A stretch of DNA of 7,222 bases from an uncultured Eubacteriales bacterium (GCA_905211955.1 CAJMCT010000051.1:1-7222); one strand, 5' to 3'; positions 1 to 6,477 are shown, counted from the first letter of the stretch. The notes: a model not told the origin generated them from the sequence alone. Program-made: numbers and translations.

Positions 1-420
1 GATAGAATTTTATACACTTCTACCCACTACCCCGCAAACTATGGTTTTATTCCCCACACTTTGGCTGACGACGGGGACCCTTTAGACGTGCTTATTTTAT
101 GCTCTGAAAGTTTAGTCCCAATGTGTTTAGTAGAATGCTATCCTATCGGCGTTATTATAATGAACGACGGTGGCGACGTTGACGAAAAGATTATCGCTAT
201 CCCCGATACTGACCCTAACTACAACACCTATAAAGATATTAGCGACCTTCCCATGCACGTTTTTGAAGAAATGCGCCACTTCTTCCAAGTTTATAAACAA
301 CTTGAAAACAAAAAACAAACGAGCGTAGACGTCACCGCTAACCGTGAAGAGGCATTAAAAATCATAAAGAAAAGTATGGAAAACTACAAGAAAAACCTTT
401 ATGAATTAACTGCAAAATAA
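1..420 (+). CDS. ppa: Inorganic pyrophosphatase, family I, 3' part (5' end outside window)
   Basis: Soluble cytoplasmic enzyme that hydrolyses pyrophosphate to two phosphates, pulling biosynthetic reactions forward. The frame is open from base 1, and the first residues (DRILYTSTHYPANYGFIPHT) are already core family sequence, so the TTG at 61 is not the start. About 35 to 40 residues are missing compared with the 175-residue E. coli enzyme. In the visible 139 residues the signature DGDPLDV is at 24-30. Compared from memory with the E. coli protein, the active-site set is intact: R2, Y10, Y14, D24, D26, D29, D56, D61, K63, Y98 and K99. It ends in a TAA at 418-420, 15 bases before the start of a strong terminator. 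It converges on the U32 gene and is not part of the division cluster. Its promoter and start lie outside the window. The family assignment is very secure. Confidence 0.96.
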   Translation, partial: DRILYTSTHYPANYGFIPHTLADDGDPLDVLILCSESLVPMCLVECYPIGVIIMNDGGDVDEKIIAIPDTDPNYNTYKDISDLPMHVFEEMRHFFQVYKQLENKKQTSVDVTANREEALKIIKKSMENYKKNLYELTAK

Positions 421-435
421 TTTTTAGATAAAAAC

Positions 436-473
436 AAAACTCGCTTTTATGCTAATGCAAAAAAGCGAGTTTT
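436..473. terminator. Bidirectional intrinsic terminator between ppa and the U32 gene
   Basis: A perfect 13-bp inverted repeat pairs 436-448 (AAAACTCGCTTTT) with 461-473. Beyond one A-A mismatch the stem may extend by 3 bp (450-452 with 457-459) around a TAAT loop. On the plus strand it is followed by TTTTTTATTTT. On the minus strand the stem is followed by TTTTGTTTTTAT. It lies 15 bases after the ppa stop and 13 bases after the U32 stop, so it can end transcripts from both converging genes. This is read directly from the sequence; termination itself is inferred. Confidence 0.93.
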
Positions 474-486
474 TTATTTTAAATAT

Positions 487-2484
487 TTACTTTAAGTAAA
501 AGGTACAACTAAAAATTTTCTTTCTTTTTAACCTTAGTTCTTTTCCGCTATCCATTTGATAGACGTAGCCGTCCCTATACTTACAGTTATCGCAACTTCC
601 ACCAACGTGTTGTTTTATAGGACAATGCCTTAGCGTCATATAACTAAACGGTATATTTTCTTCACCTTCACTTTTTATAAAAGGCAAATTAAATTCGTTT
701 GCCGTTAGGCTATTGTAAACGTTAAGCCCACCGCCAATAACAGTGTTTTTAGATAAATTTAGAGCATAATAATTATTTGCAAAGACACCAACACCTGTAC
801 TTAAAACTATATCTTTAAGAATTTCTATATCTTTTGAAAGTGCAAAGTTTGGAGTATCAAGGTAGGCATTTTTACCTGCTTTTTTACAGTTATAGGTAAA
901 CGCTTTTACGTCTTTTATATCGTAAATTTCAGGCGAATAAACAACGTTTTTTTCTTTTACGTTAAAATCAACATTTTCTACACAAATAAAGTCGGTAAAG
1001 GGTTTAGTCTTTTTACTTATTTTTGCTTTTTCAAAACGCAAATTTCTCTTGTACTTTTCTACCGTTTTATCAAATATAAACTTAAACGTTAAACGTCTAA
1101 ATTCATTAAGTTTACCCTTTGATATAAAAACTTCATCAAGCGCTTTAATTTCTATTTTGGCATCAAATATTTCCGACTTATTAAAACAGTTTATCAAGTC
1201 TTTTTCGATTATTGGGCAGTTCTTTGACGGCTCTAAAATTTCACCGCTAAGTTCATATTCTTTTTCACAAATAAAAACTTTTGCCTTTATTGGCTTTCCT
1301 TCTTCTGCAATAATAGAGATTTTAGTTATAGGCTTATCAACATTATCTAAAATCTTACTTTCATCGTCTACGTTAGATATAAGTCTTACGAAAGAATTTT
1401 CTTTTACTTTTTGAGTAGTAGTTATACGATAAAGATTATCGCTAACTTTTTTTACGTCATATGCGGTAATAGTTGCAAGTTCTTTGTTTTTATCAAACAG
1501 TTTTAACACCGATTTTGGCTCGATAATATTTTCCGAATAAACGTCGAACGAATTAAACTTTTTGCCATAAGATACTTTCACTACCTTGCCAAGCGGTATG
1601 CCTATATGGTTTTGATTTTCCGAGATAATATCTCCGTTTCCATTAAAATAACCTTCGGTAAATCCCCTATTAAACGCCTTTTCAAGTTCAACTTGGTTTG
1701 ATTTTAGCCCTTTTAATGCTTTAGCATATTCACGAGTTGCAGTTGCAACGTAGTAAGGCCGTCTTGCTCTACCTTCAATCTTTAAAACGTCTACACCTGC
1801 ATCATATAAATCTTTTAGCCTTTTTGACATATTGAAGTCTTTTGCACTTAAAAGATACCCTTTTTTAAGCGTTTTGTCGTTAAATTTTAAAGTATAAGGA
1901 AGTCTACAAGGTTGTTTGCATTTACCCCTATTTCCGCTTGCGTTAAACAAGTATGAACTTAAATAACAGTTGCCCGAAAAACAAACGCAAAGCGCACCGT
2001 GAACGAAATATTCTATCTCTACGTTAGAGTTTTCCTTTATACGTTTTATTTCGGCAAAGGGCGTTTCCCTTGCAAGAACTACCCTTTTAATGCCATATTT
2101 TTCGAGCGCTTTTACGCCTTCTAAATTGTGAATACCCATTTGCGTACTTGCGTGAATTTCAATCTCGGGGTATTTATCGCAAACTTCTTTTATTAACCCT
2201 AAATCTTGCATAATAAAGGCGTCAATGCCCAAATTATACGCATTTACAACCACTTGAAGTGCGGAATTTATCTCGTCATCAGTAAACAAAATATTAATAG
2301 CAAGCAAAACTTTAACGTTAAATAAGTGCGCGTAATCTACGGCACTTTCCAATGTTTCCATAGTAAAGCCGTCTATATTATTTCTTGCATTAAATTCGTT
2401 TATTCCCAAATAAACTTCGTCCGCACCGTTTTGTATTGCTACTTTTAAGCTGTCGAAGTTTCCAACGGGTGATAATAACTTCAT
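487..2484 (-). CDS. U32 family protein (TrhP/RlhA-like RNA hydroxylation family)
   Basis: A 665-residue member of 'peptidase U32'. Characterised relatives (TrhP, RlhA, UbiU/UbiV) are Fe-S proteins acting in prephenate-dependent tRNA or 23S rRNA hydroxylation or in ubiquinone synthesis, not proven proteases. The N-terminus MKLLSPVGNFDSLKVAIQNG is typical. Residues 158-176 match the U32 signature (E-x-F-x2-G-A-L-C-x4-G-x-C-x-L-S). Candidate cluster ligands are C166, C173, C189 and C193. A beta-rich middle region (about 295-500) resembles the extra domain of long RlhA-type proteins. The C-terminus has an HCP-x9-C-x2-C pattern (C621, C631, C634) plus C660. ATG at 2484 is preferred over the in-frame ATG at 2526: AAAGGA lies 6 bases before it, homology begins there, and the upstream ATG lies upstream of the predicted transcript start. 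The gene sits downstream of the transpeptidase with its own promoter. The exact substrate (tRNA or rRNA) cannot be told from sequence. Confidence 0.92.
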   Translation of the reverse strand: MKLLSPVGNFDSLKVAIQNGADEVYLGINEFNARNNIDGFTMETLESAVDYAHLFNVKVLLAINILFTDDEINSALQVVVNAYNLGIDAFIMQDLGLIKEVCDKYPEIEIHASTQMGIHNLEGVKALEKYGIKRVVLARETPFAEIKRIKENSNVEIEYFVHGALCVCFSGNCYLSSYLFNASGNRGKCKQPCRLPYTLKFNDKTLKKGYLLSAKDFNMSKRLKDLYDAGVDVLKIEGRARRPYYVATATREYAKALKGLKSNQVELEKAFNRGFTEGYFNGNGDIISENQNHIGIPLGKVVKVSYGKKFNSFDVYSENIIEPKSVLKLFDKNKELATITAYDVKKVSDNLYRITTTQKVKENSFVRLISNVDDESKILDNVDKPITKISIIAEEGKPIKAKVFICEKEYELSGEILEPSKNCPIIEKDLINCFNKSEIFDAKIEIKALDEVFISKGKLNEFRRLTFKFIFDKTVEKYKRNLRFEKAKISKKTKPFTDFICVENVDFNVKEKNVVYSPEIYDIKDVKAFTYNCKKAGKNAYLDTPNFALSKDIEILKDIVLSTGVGVFANNYYALNLSKNTVIGGGLNVYNSLTANEFNLPFIKSEGEENIPFSYMTLRHCPIKQHVGGSCDNCKYRDGYVYQMDSGKELRLKRKKIFSCTFYLK

Positions 2485-2490
2485 GGTTTT

Positions 2491-2496
2491 TCCTTT
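2491..2496 (-). promoter_or_regulatory. Ribosome binding site deciding the U32 start
   Basis: On the minus strand AAAGGA is followed by 6 bases (AAAACC) and ATG at 2484. No comparable site supports the in-frame ATG 14 codons upstream at 2526, so this fixes the start of the U32 protein at MKLLSPVG. Confidence 0.8.
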
Positions 2497-2512
2497 GCGT
2501 TTTTCTTTGTTT

Positions 2513-2542
2513 ATTTTACCACACAACCACTTAAATTGTAAA
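2513..2542 (-). promoter_or_regulatory. Sigma-A-like promoter of the U32 gene
   Basis: On the minus strand the -35 is TTTACA (2542-2537), the spacer is 18 bp, and the -10 is TAAAAT (2518-2513) preceded by TGG, an extended -10. Each hexamer differs from consensus at one position. The predicted transcript start near 2506 gives a leader of about 22 bases to the ATG at 2484. The spacer contains AAGTGGTTGTGTGG, which resembles the mraZ operator. The promoter implies the U32 gene can be expressed independently of the upstream transpeptidase, although I see no terminator between them. Confidence 0.65.
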
Positions 2543-2570
2543 GTATAGACTATGTTTTTATAAAAACTAG

Positions 2571-4340
2571 TTAAATACTCGGTTTTAACCCTTTAATATC
2601 AATAATTCCTTCAAAAACTTGTTTTGCGTAAGGTGCGGCAACAGTAGAACCGTAATATTGTCCTTCGGGCTCGTCAACGATAACTAAAGCAAGATATTTT
2701 GGCTCGTTTGCGGGAAAATAGCCAATAAAACTTGAAACGTATTTTCCGTGCGCTATAACCCCGTTTTCATACTTTTGCGCAGTCCCCGTTTTGCCCGCAA
2801 CTCTATACCCTTCTATATAGGCTTGCTTCCCAGAGCCATCGGATACAACTTTTTCTAATAAGCCGTTTAAGATTTCCGATGCTTTTTCGGATATAACTCT
2901 ATTAACTTTTTTAGGATTGATTTTTTGAACGGTTATTCCATCATCCGAGTAAATTTCACTTACTAAATACGGTGTATAGTAATTTCCGCCGTTAATTGCC
3001 GCGGATGTTGCCGAAGCAAGTTGAAGTGCAGTGACGGCTATCGTTTGCCCAAAGGCAATTCTCGCAAGGTCTACGTTTTGCACGGCAGACACAGGCAATA
3101 CCATGCCTTGCGCTTCACCGTTAAAGTCTACCCCCGTCACCTTTCCATATCCGAATAGTTCTATATATTTATACATAGTTTCTTTTCCAAGCGACATTGC
3201 AATATCAACGAAAATTGGGTTGCAACTGTTATTTAACGCGCCTTGAAGATTAAGGTTTGCGTGCTTGCCATTATTGTGGTTATTCCAACATTTAACACCT
3301 TGCCCGTCTACGTAGCGATATCTTGAAGAACTAAACGTATGATTTATAGAAAAAGCCTTTTTATTGCCTTGAAGATATTCTTCAATGTTTGCGGCACTCG
3401 TTAAAATCTTAAAAGTTGAACCCGGTTCATAACTATCGCTAATAATTCCGTTTCTACTTAAAGCGTTAAGTTTATTAAGGTCATCTCTCGGCACTTCGTT
3501 AAGGTTAAAGGACGGCTTAATAGTTAGGGCTTTAATTGCCCCGTTTGAAGGGTCTAAAACAAGCATTTGTGCGGATTTTGCGCTATGTATTTCCATGGCT
3601 TCGCTCATGGCGGTTTCGCATAGTTGCTGAATATCGTAATCGATGGTCAATTTTATGTTTAATCCAGCGGTAGACGGGATATAGCTCGCTTTTCCACCAC
3701 CAATTTCAACGCCTACAATGTCCGTTTCATAAAGGATTTCACCATCTATTCCCGATAGGTATTTATCGTAATAAAGTTCTAATCCCGACTGCCCTTTTCC
3801 GTCCGCTGAAGTGATGCCTAAAACTGAAGTTAGAAAGTCGTTATATGGGTAAGTTCTCGTGTTATCTCTTGAATAATAAACACCTTTAAGATTGAGTTTT
3901 AAAAGGTCGTCTATCTTAGATTTTTCGACCTGTTTTTTTATCGTTATCTCAGACGATACGGTTTTATTTAATCTATTAAATATATAGTCGTATGAAACCC
4001 CTAAAACGTTGGATAAACTTTGGCAAAGTTTATTTACGTCTTCTACCGCTTTCTTTCTAACGAAAACTGTATAGGTATCGTCGTTAGAAACCAAAAGTAC
4101 CCCGTTTGCGTCTACAATCTCGCCACGGGGTGCAATAACTGGGATTTCTCTCGTCCATTGGTCTATCGCCTTTTCTTGAAGATCGTCTCCCCAAATTACT
4201 TGAACGTAAAAAAGTCTACCTAAAACGAATAAAAATAAAAAGGCTATTGCAACGAAAATCGCCAATAACCTCTTTTGTAAAATCGAAAATGAATATTCTT
4301 TGATTGTTTTATGCTCCGCGTTTTTTAATATCTTATTCAA
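2571..4340 (-). CDS. ftsI: Class B penicillin-binding protein, division transpeptidase (FtsI/SpoVD type)
   Basis: A 589-residue D,D-transpeptidase that cross-links peptidoglycan, probably at the septum with FtsW and the FtsL-like neighbour. It has a short cytoplasmic tail, one membrane anchor (about 24-48), a PBP-dimer domain beginning with PRGEIVDANG (71-80), and a C-terminal transpeptidase domain. The three penicillin-binding motifs are all present: SxxK at S308-TF-K311, SxN at S372-C-N374, and KTG at 517-519. The protein ends soon after the catalytic domain, so the PASTA domain found in many SpoVD and PBP2x proteins is absent. The start is odd: the only standard start codon between the upstream stop and the membrane segment is TTG at 4340, with no clear ribosome binding site. 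The gene is in the same frame as ftsL, 15 bases after its stop, which suggests translational coupling. The position after mraZ-rsmH-ftsL favours FtsI/PbpB; a sporulation-specific SpoVD role cannot be excluded. Confidence 0.93.
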   Translation of the reverse strand: MNKILKNAEHKTIKEYSFSILQKRLLAIFVAIAFLFLFVLGRLFYVQVIWGDDLQEKAIDQWTREIPVIAPRGEIVDANGVLLVSNDDTYTVFVRKKAVEDVNKLCQSLSNVLGVSYDYIFNRLNKTVSSEITIKKQVEKSKIDDLLKLNLKGVYYSRDNTRTYPYNDFLTSVLGITSADGKGQSGLELYYDKYLSGIDGEILYETDIVGVEIGGGKASYIPSTAGLNIKLTIDYDIQQLCETAMSEAMEIHSAKSAQMLVLDPSNGAIKALTIKPSFNLNEVPRDDLNKLNALSRNGIISDSYEPGSTFKILTSAANIEEYLQGNKKAFSINHTFSSSRYRYVDGQGVKCWNNHNNGKHANLNLQGALNNSCNPIFVDIAMSLGKETMYKYIELFGYGKVTGVDFNGEAQGMVLPVSAVQNVDLARIAFGQTIAVTALQLASATSAAINGGNYYTPYLVSEIYSDDGITVQKINPKKVNRVISEKASEILNGLLEKVVSDGSGKQAYIEGYRVAGKTGTAQKYENGVIAHGKYVSSFIGYFPANEPKYLALVIVDEPEGQYYGSTVAAPYAKQVFEGIIDIKGLKPSI

Positions 4341-4355
4341 AAAACGCTTTTTTAA

Positions 4356-4979
4356 TTACCTAATCATACCTAAACTTTCAGCACGTTCAGCAACAACGGA
4401 ATCGGTAATATCAGTTTGATATTGATTGTGTACGTCGTTATATTCGCTAACGATACTTTCAAGTTCGGCTTGTTTTACTTGATTTTCAGAAGTTAATCTT
4501 GATAAAACACCGGTGTTTACGATAATTAAAGCCATAATTACAGTCACCGCCAAAGCATATAACACTAAAATAAACTTGCCCTTTGCGTTAAGTTTATGTG
4601 AATCGCGGGCTTGTTCTCTTTCTTGTCTTAATTCTTGATACATTTGGTCTACGTCACCATCGCCAAATTGCATAGTGGTCGAAGTAGGACGAATATCGTC
4701 TTCTGACATAGCAACGGTAGCGGTAGCAACGGCTTCTTGAACTTTAGCCACGGGTTCTTCAACGTAAGTTTCCGAATATCTATCGTAGTTTAAGAGTTTT
4801 TGAAGGTTTCTTTGTCTATTTAACTTTTCTTCGTCAAAGTTTACTTCTTCTTTCTTTTCACTACCAACGAATTCTTCGTAAGATGAAGGAACGTATTCTC
4901 TTTCTAAAAGAGCAACGTTTGCTTTTCTTTCGCCAAAAGTTTCACTATAACTATCAGCCGAACGTCTTGTCGTGACCAT
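4356..4979 (-). CDS. ftsL: FtsL-like divisome protein with a long cytoplasmic N-terminal extension
   Basis: A single-pass membrane protein of 207 residues. Residues 1-134 are hydrophilic and low in complexity, followed by one membrane segment (about 135-155), then an outside heptad-like coiled coil (about 160-195) ending in AERAESLGMIR. That ending matches the usual FtsL/DivIC close, and the position between rsmH and the class B PBP is the standard ftsL site. FtsL proteins bridge the FtsQ/DivIB complex and the FtsW-FtsI synthase. Typical FtsL is about 90 to 120 residues, so the roughly 130-residue cytoplasmic part is unusually long. It contains the repeated motif D-x-Y-S-E-T-[FY] at 9-15 and 66-72. 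The ATG at 4979 has an excellent AAGGAG 7 bases upstream and lies 21 bases after the rsmH stop. The FtsL assignment rests on topology, C-terminus and synteny, since this family has low sequence identity. A DivIC-like role is the main alternative. Confidence 0.85.
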   Translation of the reverse strand: MVTTRRSADSYSETFGERKANVALLEREYVPSSYEEFVGSEKKEEVNFDEEKLNRQRNLQKLLNYDRYSETYVEEPVAKVQEAVATATVAMSEDDIRPTSTTMQFGDGDVDQMYQELRQEREQARDSHKLNAKGKFILVLYALAVTVIMALIIVNTGVLSRLTSENQVKQAELESIVSEYNDVHNQYQTDITDSVVAERAESLGMIR

Positions 4980-4986
4980 ATTGTAT

Positions 4987-4992
4987 CTCCTT
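4987..4992 (-). promoter_or_regulatory. Strong ribosome binding site of ftsL
   Basis: AAGGAG on the minus strand, 7 bases before the ATG at 4979 and inside the 21-base gap after rsmH. It is the best ribosome binding site in the window. It contrasts with the poor initiation regions of rsmH and the transpeptidase gene, suggesting FtsL synthesis is set independently while its neighbours rely on coupling. Confidence 0.8.
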
Positions 4993-5000
4993 TTTGTATT

Positions 5001-5939
5001 TTATACTCTCTCTGCTATCCTAAGTTTTGCTGACTTTGACCTACTGTTAAATTTAAGTTCTTCGTCAGTTGCAACAATTGGATGCTTAGTTATAATCTCT
5101 ATTTCTTTTTTCTTTCCGCAAACGCATATAGGTAAACTTTTATCGCATATGCAGTCTGTTTCAAGTTCTTTAAACGCTCTCTTTACCGCTCTATCTTCTA
5201 AAGAATGAAAGGTTATTATTGCTATCCTTCCGCCTTTTTTAAGACCGCGTACCATTGAAATTACCGTATCGTAAAGACCGTCTAATTCTCCGTTTACCTC
5301 AATTCTTAAGGCTTGGAAAGTTCTTTTTGACGGGTGTCCGTCATGCTGAAACTTTTTAGGTATGCTTTGAACGATTATTTTGTTAAGATCACCCACCGTT
5401 TGAATCGGTGCGGTTTTTCTTGCGTTTACTATATTTTTTGCAATGTGGTAAGAAAATCTTTCTTCACCATACTCGCTAAAAATTCTTTTTAATTCGGATT
5501 CGGGGTAAGTGTTTACTATCTTTTCGGCAGTTAACGGATTGGTTTTATCCATTCTCATATCGAGCTTGACGTTGTCGCTAAGATAAGAAAAACCCCTTTC
5601 TCTATCGTCTAATTGAAAACTTGAAACTCCAAGGTCTAATATTATTCCATCAAACCCCGAAACGTTTAAGTCTTTTCTAACGTTTTCAAAGTTTTTGAAG
5701 TTATCTTTTACTAAGGTAAATCTACCTTCAAATTCTTTTAATCTATCTTTTGCTCTCAAAAGTGCGTAATCATCTAAATCGGTTGCAACGAGTCTTCCCG
5801 TGGGCGAACATTTACTAAGTATCTCATAAGAGTGTCCACCACCGCCAAGCGTTCCGTCGAAATAAATTCCACCGTCCTTAACATTAAGACCGTCTACACT
5901 TTCTTTTAAGAGAACTGATACGTGTTTAAGTTCAGCCAT
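5001..5939 (-). CDS. rsmH: 16S rRNA (cytosine(1402)-N4)-methyltransferase
   Basis: RsmH (formerly MraW) uses S-adenosylmethionine to N4-methylate C1402 of 16S rRNA in the ribosomal P site. At 312 residues it is full length for the family. Visible motifs are HVSVLLKESVDGL near the start, the SAM-binding loop DGTLGGGGHS (28-37), acidic DLDD (54-57), ILDLGVSSFQLDDRERGFSY (100-119), DMRMD (127-131), the helical insert domain (about 135-200), RTFQALRIEVNGEL (206-219) and FHSLEDR (244-250). The four-cysteine stretch C263/C265/C272/C274 followed by GKK is common in Gram-positive RsmH. The ATG overlaps the mraZ stop by 8 bases (ATGGCTGA), with no good ribosome binding site of its own, so translation is probably coupled to mraZ. 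This is the canonical second gene of the division cluster, and I see nothing unusual in its coding sequence. Confidence 0.97.
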   Translation of the reverse strand: MAELKHVSVLLKESVDGLNVKDGGIYFDGTLGGGGHSYEILSKCSPTGRLVATDLDDYALLRAKDRLKEFEGRFTLVKDNFKNFENVRKDLNVSGFDGIILDLGVSSFQLDDRERGFSYLSDNVKLDMRMDKTNPLTAEKIVNTYPESELKRIFSEYGEERFSYHIAKNIVNARKTAPIQTVGDLNKIIVQSIPKKFQHDGHPSKRTFQALRIEVNGELDGLYDTVISMVRGLKKGGRIAIITFHSLEDRAVKRAFKELETDCICDKSLPICVCGKKKEIEIITKHPIVATDEELKFNSRSKSAKLRIAERV

Positions 5940-6363
5940 TTTGTTTCATTGAATCGAGCGCATCAGCAAGCGTATCAAAGTTTACGTCGTTAAAGTATTG
6001 GTTAAATACTTCGTCACTCCAAATTTCAATGCAGTTAGGACCTTTGAATACAGTGACGTTCTTTTCAATCTTAGCATACTTTCTTAAGTTTTCAGGAATA
6101 AGTATTCTTCCCTGTTTATCTTCTTCAGCATCCCAAGAATAATAAAGAATATATCTTGCAGCCTGCAATTGCTTGTCCCTAAAGGGATTTACGTTCTTTA
6201 AGGTGTCTTTTAACTCTTTCATTTGCGCTTCCGTATACACGTTAAGACACCCGCCAGCACCTATACTTATCGTATAGTTGTCGCCGAGTTCTTCTCTAAG
6301 TTTAGCAGGTATTCTCATTCTGTTTTTAGCATCTAATTGATGCGAATAACTTTTACCAGCCAT
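5932..6363 (-). CDS. mraZ: Division/cell wall cluster transcriptional regulator MraZ
   Basis: MraZ is a ring-forming DNA-binding protein with two AbrB-like (SpoVT) half-barrel domains that binds repeats in its own promoter and controls the dcw operon. At 143 residues it is of normal length. Both conserved D-x3-R motifs are present: DAKNR (11-15, with N where G is usual) and DKQGR (82-86), each followed by I-P-x-x-[LF]-R-like sequence (RIPAKLRE, LIPENLRK). MAGKSYSHQLDAK aligns with the usual M-x-x-G-E-Y-x-H-x-L-D-x-K opening, so ATG at 6363 is the right start. The purine-rich GGGAGAAG is rather far away. It overlaps rsmH by 8 bases. The upstream DNA has a strong promoter with GTGG repeats every 10 bp, the expected autoregulatory site. 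MraZ represses its operon in E. coli but activates in some Mycoplasma, so the sign here is not predictable. Confidence 0.97.
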   Translation of the reverse strand: MAGKSYSHQLDAKNRMRIPAKLREELGDNYTISIGAGGCLNVYTEAQMKELKDTLKNVNPFRDKQLQAARYILYYSWDAEEDKQGRILIPENLRKYAKIEKNVTVFKGPNCIEIWSDEVFNQYFNDVNFDTLADALDSMKQNG

Positions 6364-6375
6364 AATTAAAGCGCA

Positions 6376-6383
6376 CTTCTCCC
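6376..6383 (-). promoter_or_regulatory. Ribosome binding site of mraZ, unusually distant
   Basis: GGGAGAAG on the minus strand ends 12 bases before the ATG at 6363, and its GGAG core is 15 bases away. That is longer than the usual 5 to 9. There is no better purine stretch, and homology fixes the ATG, so initiation may be weaker than the strong promoter would suggest. Confidence 0.55.
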
Positions 6384-6401
6384 TTTTGTGATTGCACAGT
6401 T

Positions 6402-6430
6402 ATTATATCACGCATTTTGCCCACCGTCAA
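6402..6430 (-). promoter_or_regulatory. Sigma-A promoter of the mraZ-rsmH-ftsL-pbp operon
   Basis: On the minus strand the -35 is TTGACG (6430-6425), the spacer is exactly 17 bp, and the -10 is a perfect TATAAT (6407-6402) with TGA in front of it (extended -10). The predicted transcript start near 6395 leaves a leader of about 30 bases. Upstream, 6435-6480 is almost pure A and T in alternating A and T tracts, resembling an UP element. This is the best promoter in the window, and the MraZ-type repeats overlie its -35 and spacer. Confidence 0.88.
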
Positions 6431-6437
6431 CCACTTT
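6408..6437 (-). promoter_or_regulatory. Probable MraZ operator (three 10-bp repeats)
   Basis: On the minus strand three consecutive 10-mers line up: AAAGTGGTTG, ACGGTGGGCA and AAATGCGTGA. Known MraZ sites are TGGG-containing or AAAGTG[T/G]-containing units repeated every 10 bp, so the first two fit well and the third is degenerate. The sites cover the -35 and all of the spacer, so bound MraZ would contact or block RNA polymerase. The repeat pattern is seen in the sequence; binding is inferred from the mraZ gene directly downstream. Confidence 0.7.
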
Positions 6438-6477
6438 TTTTGAAAAAATGAAAATTTTTTTAATTTTTTTGTTAATT

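Noticed and set aside
61..420. ppa starting at the TTG at 61
   Set aside because: The frame is open back to base 1 and the upstream residues contain conserved PPase active-site sequence (R2, Y10, Y14); the gene is simply cut by the window edge.
1049..1414. A 121-codon plus-strand open frame inside the U32 gene
   Set aside because: It lies wholly within a well-supported minus-strand gene, has no ribosome binding site or family motif, and its serine/leucine/isoleucine-rich composition is what antisense of A/T-rich coding gives.
2485..2526. Longer U32 protein starting at the in-frame ATG at 2526 (MCGKINKEKRKGK...)
   Set aside because: The extra 14 residues are lysine-rich and not part of the family. 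This ATG overlaps the promoter spacer, upstream of the predicted transcript start, and AAAGGA sits correctly before the ATG at 2484.
2550..2570. Inverted repeat CTAGTTTTTATAAAAAC-A-TAG just after the PBP stop as a terminator
   Set aside because: The stem is nearly all A-T with a bulge, and no T-run follows it on the minus strand, so it does not look like an intrinsic terminator.
5104..5153. Cysteine cluster in RsmH (C263, C265, C272, C274) as a novel metal site
   Set aside because: A C-x-C...C-x-C-G-K-K stretch is common in Gram-positive RsmH proteins, so it is ordinary for the family.
4972..5208. Plus-strand open frame of 78 codons with hydrophobic sequence over the ftsL/rsmH junction
   Set aside because: It is antisense to conserved RsmH motifs including FHSLEDR and starts over the ftsL ATG; the hydrophobicity is a by-product of antisense A/T-rich codons.
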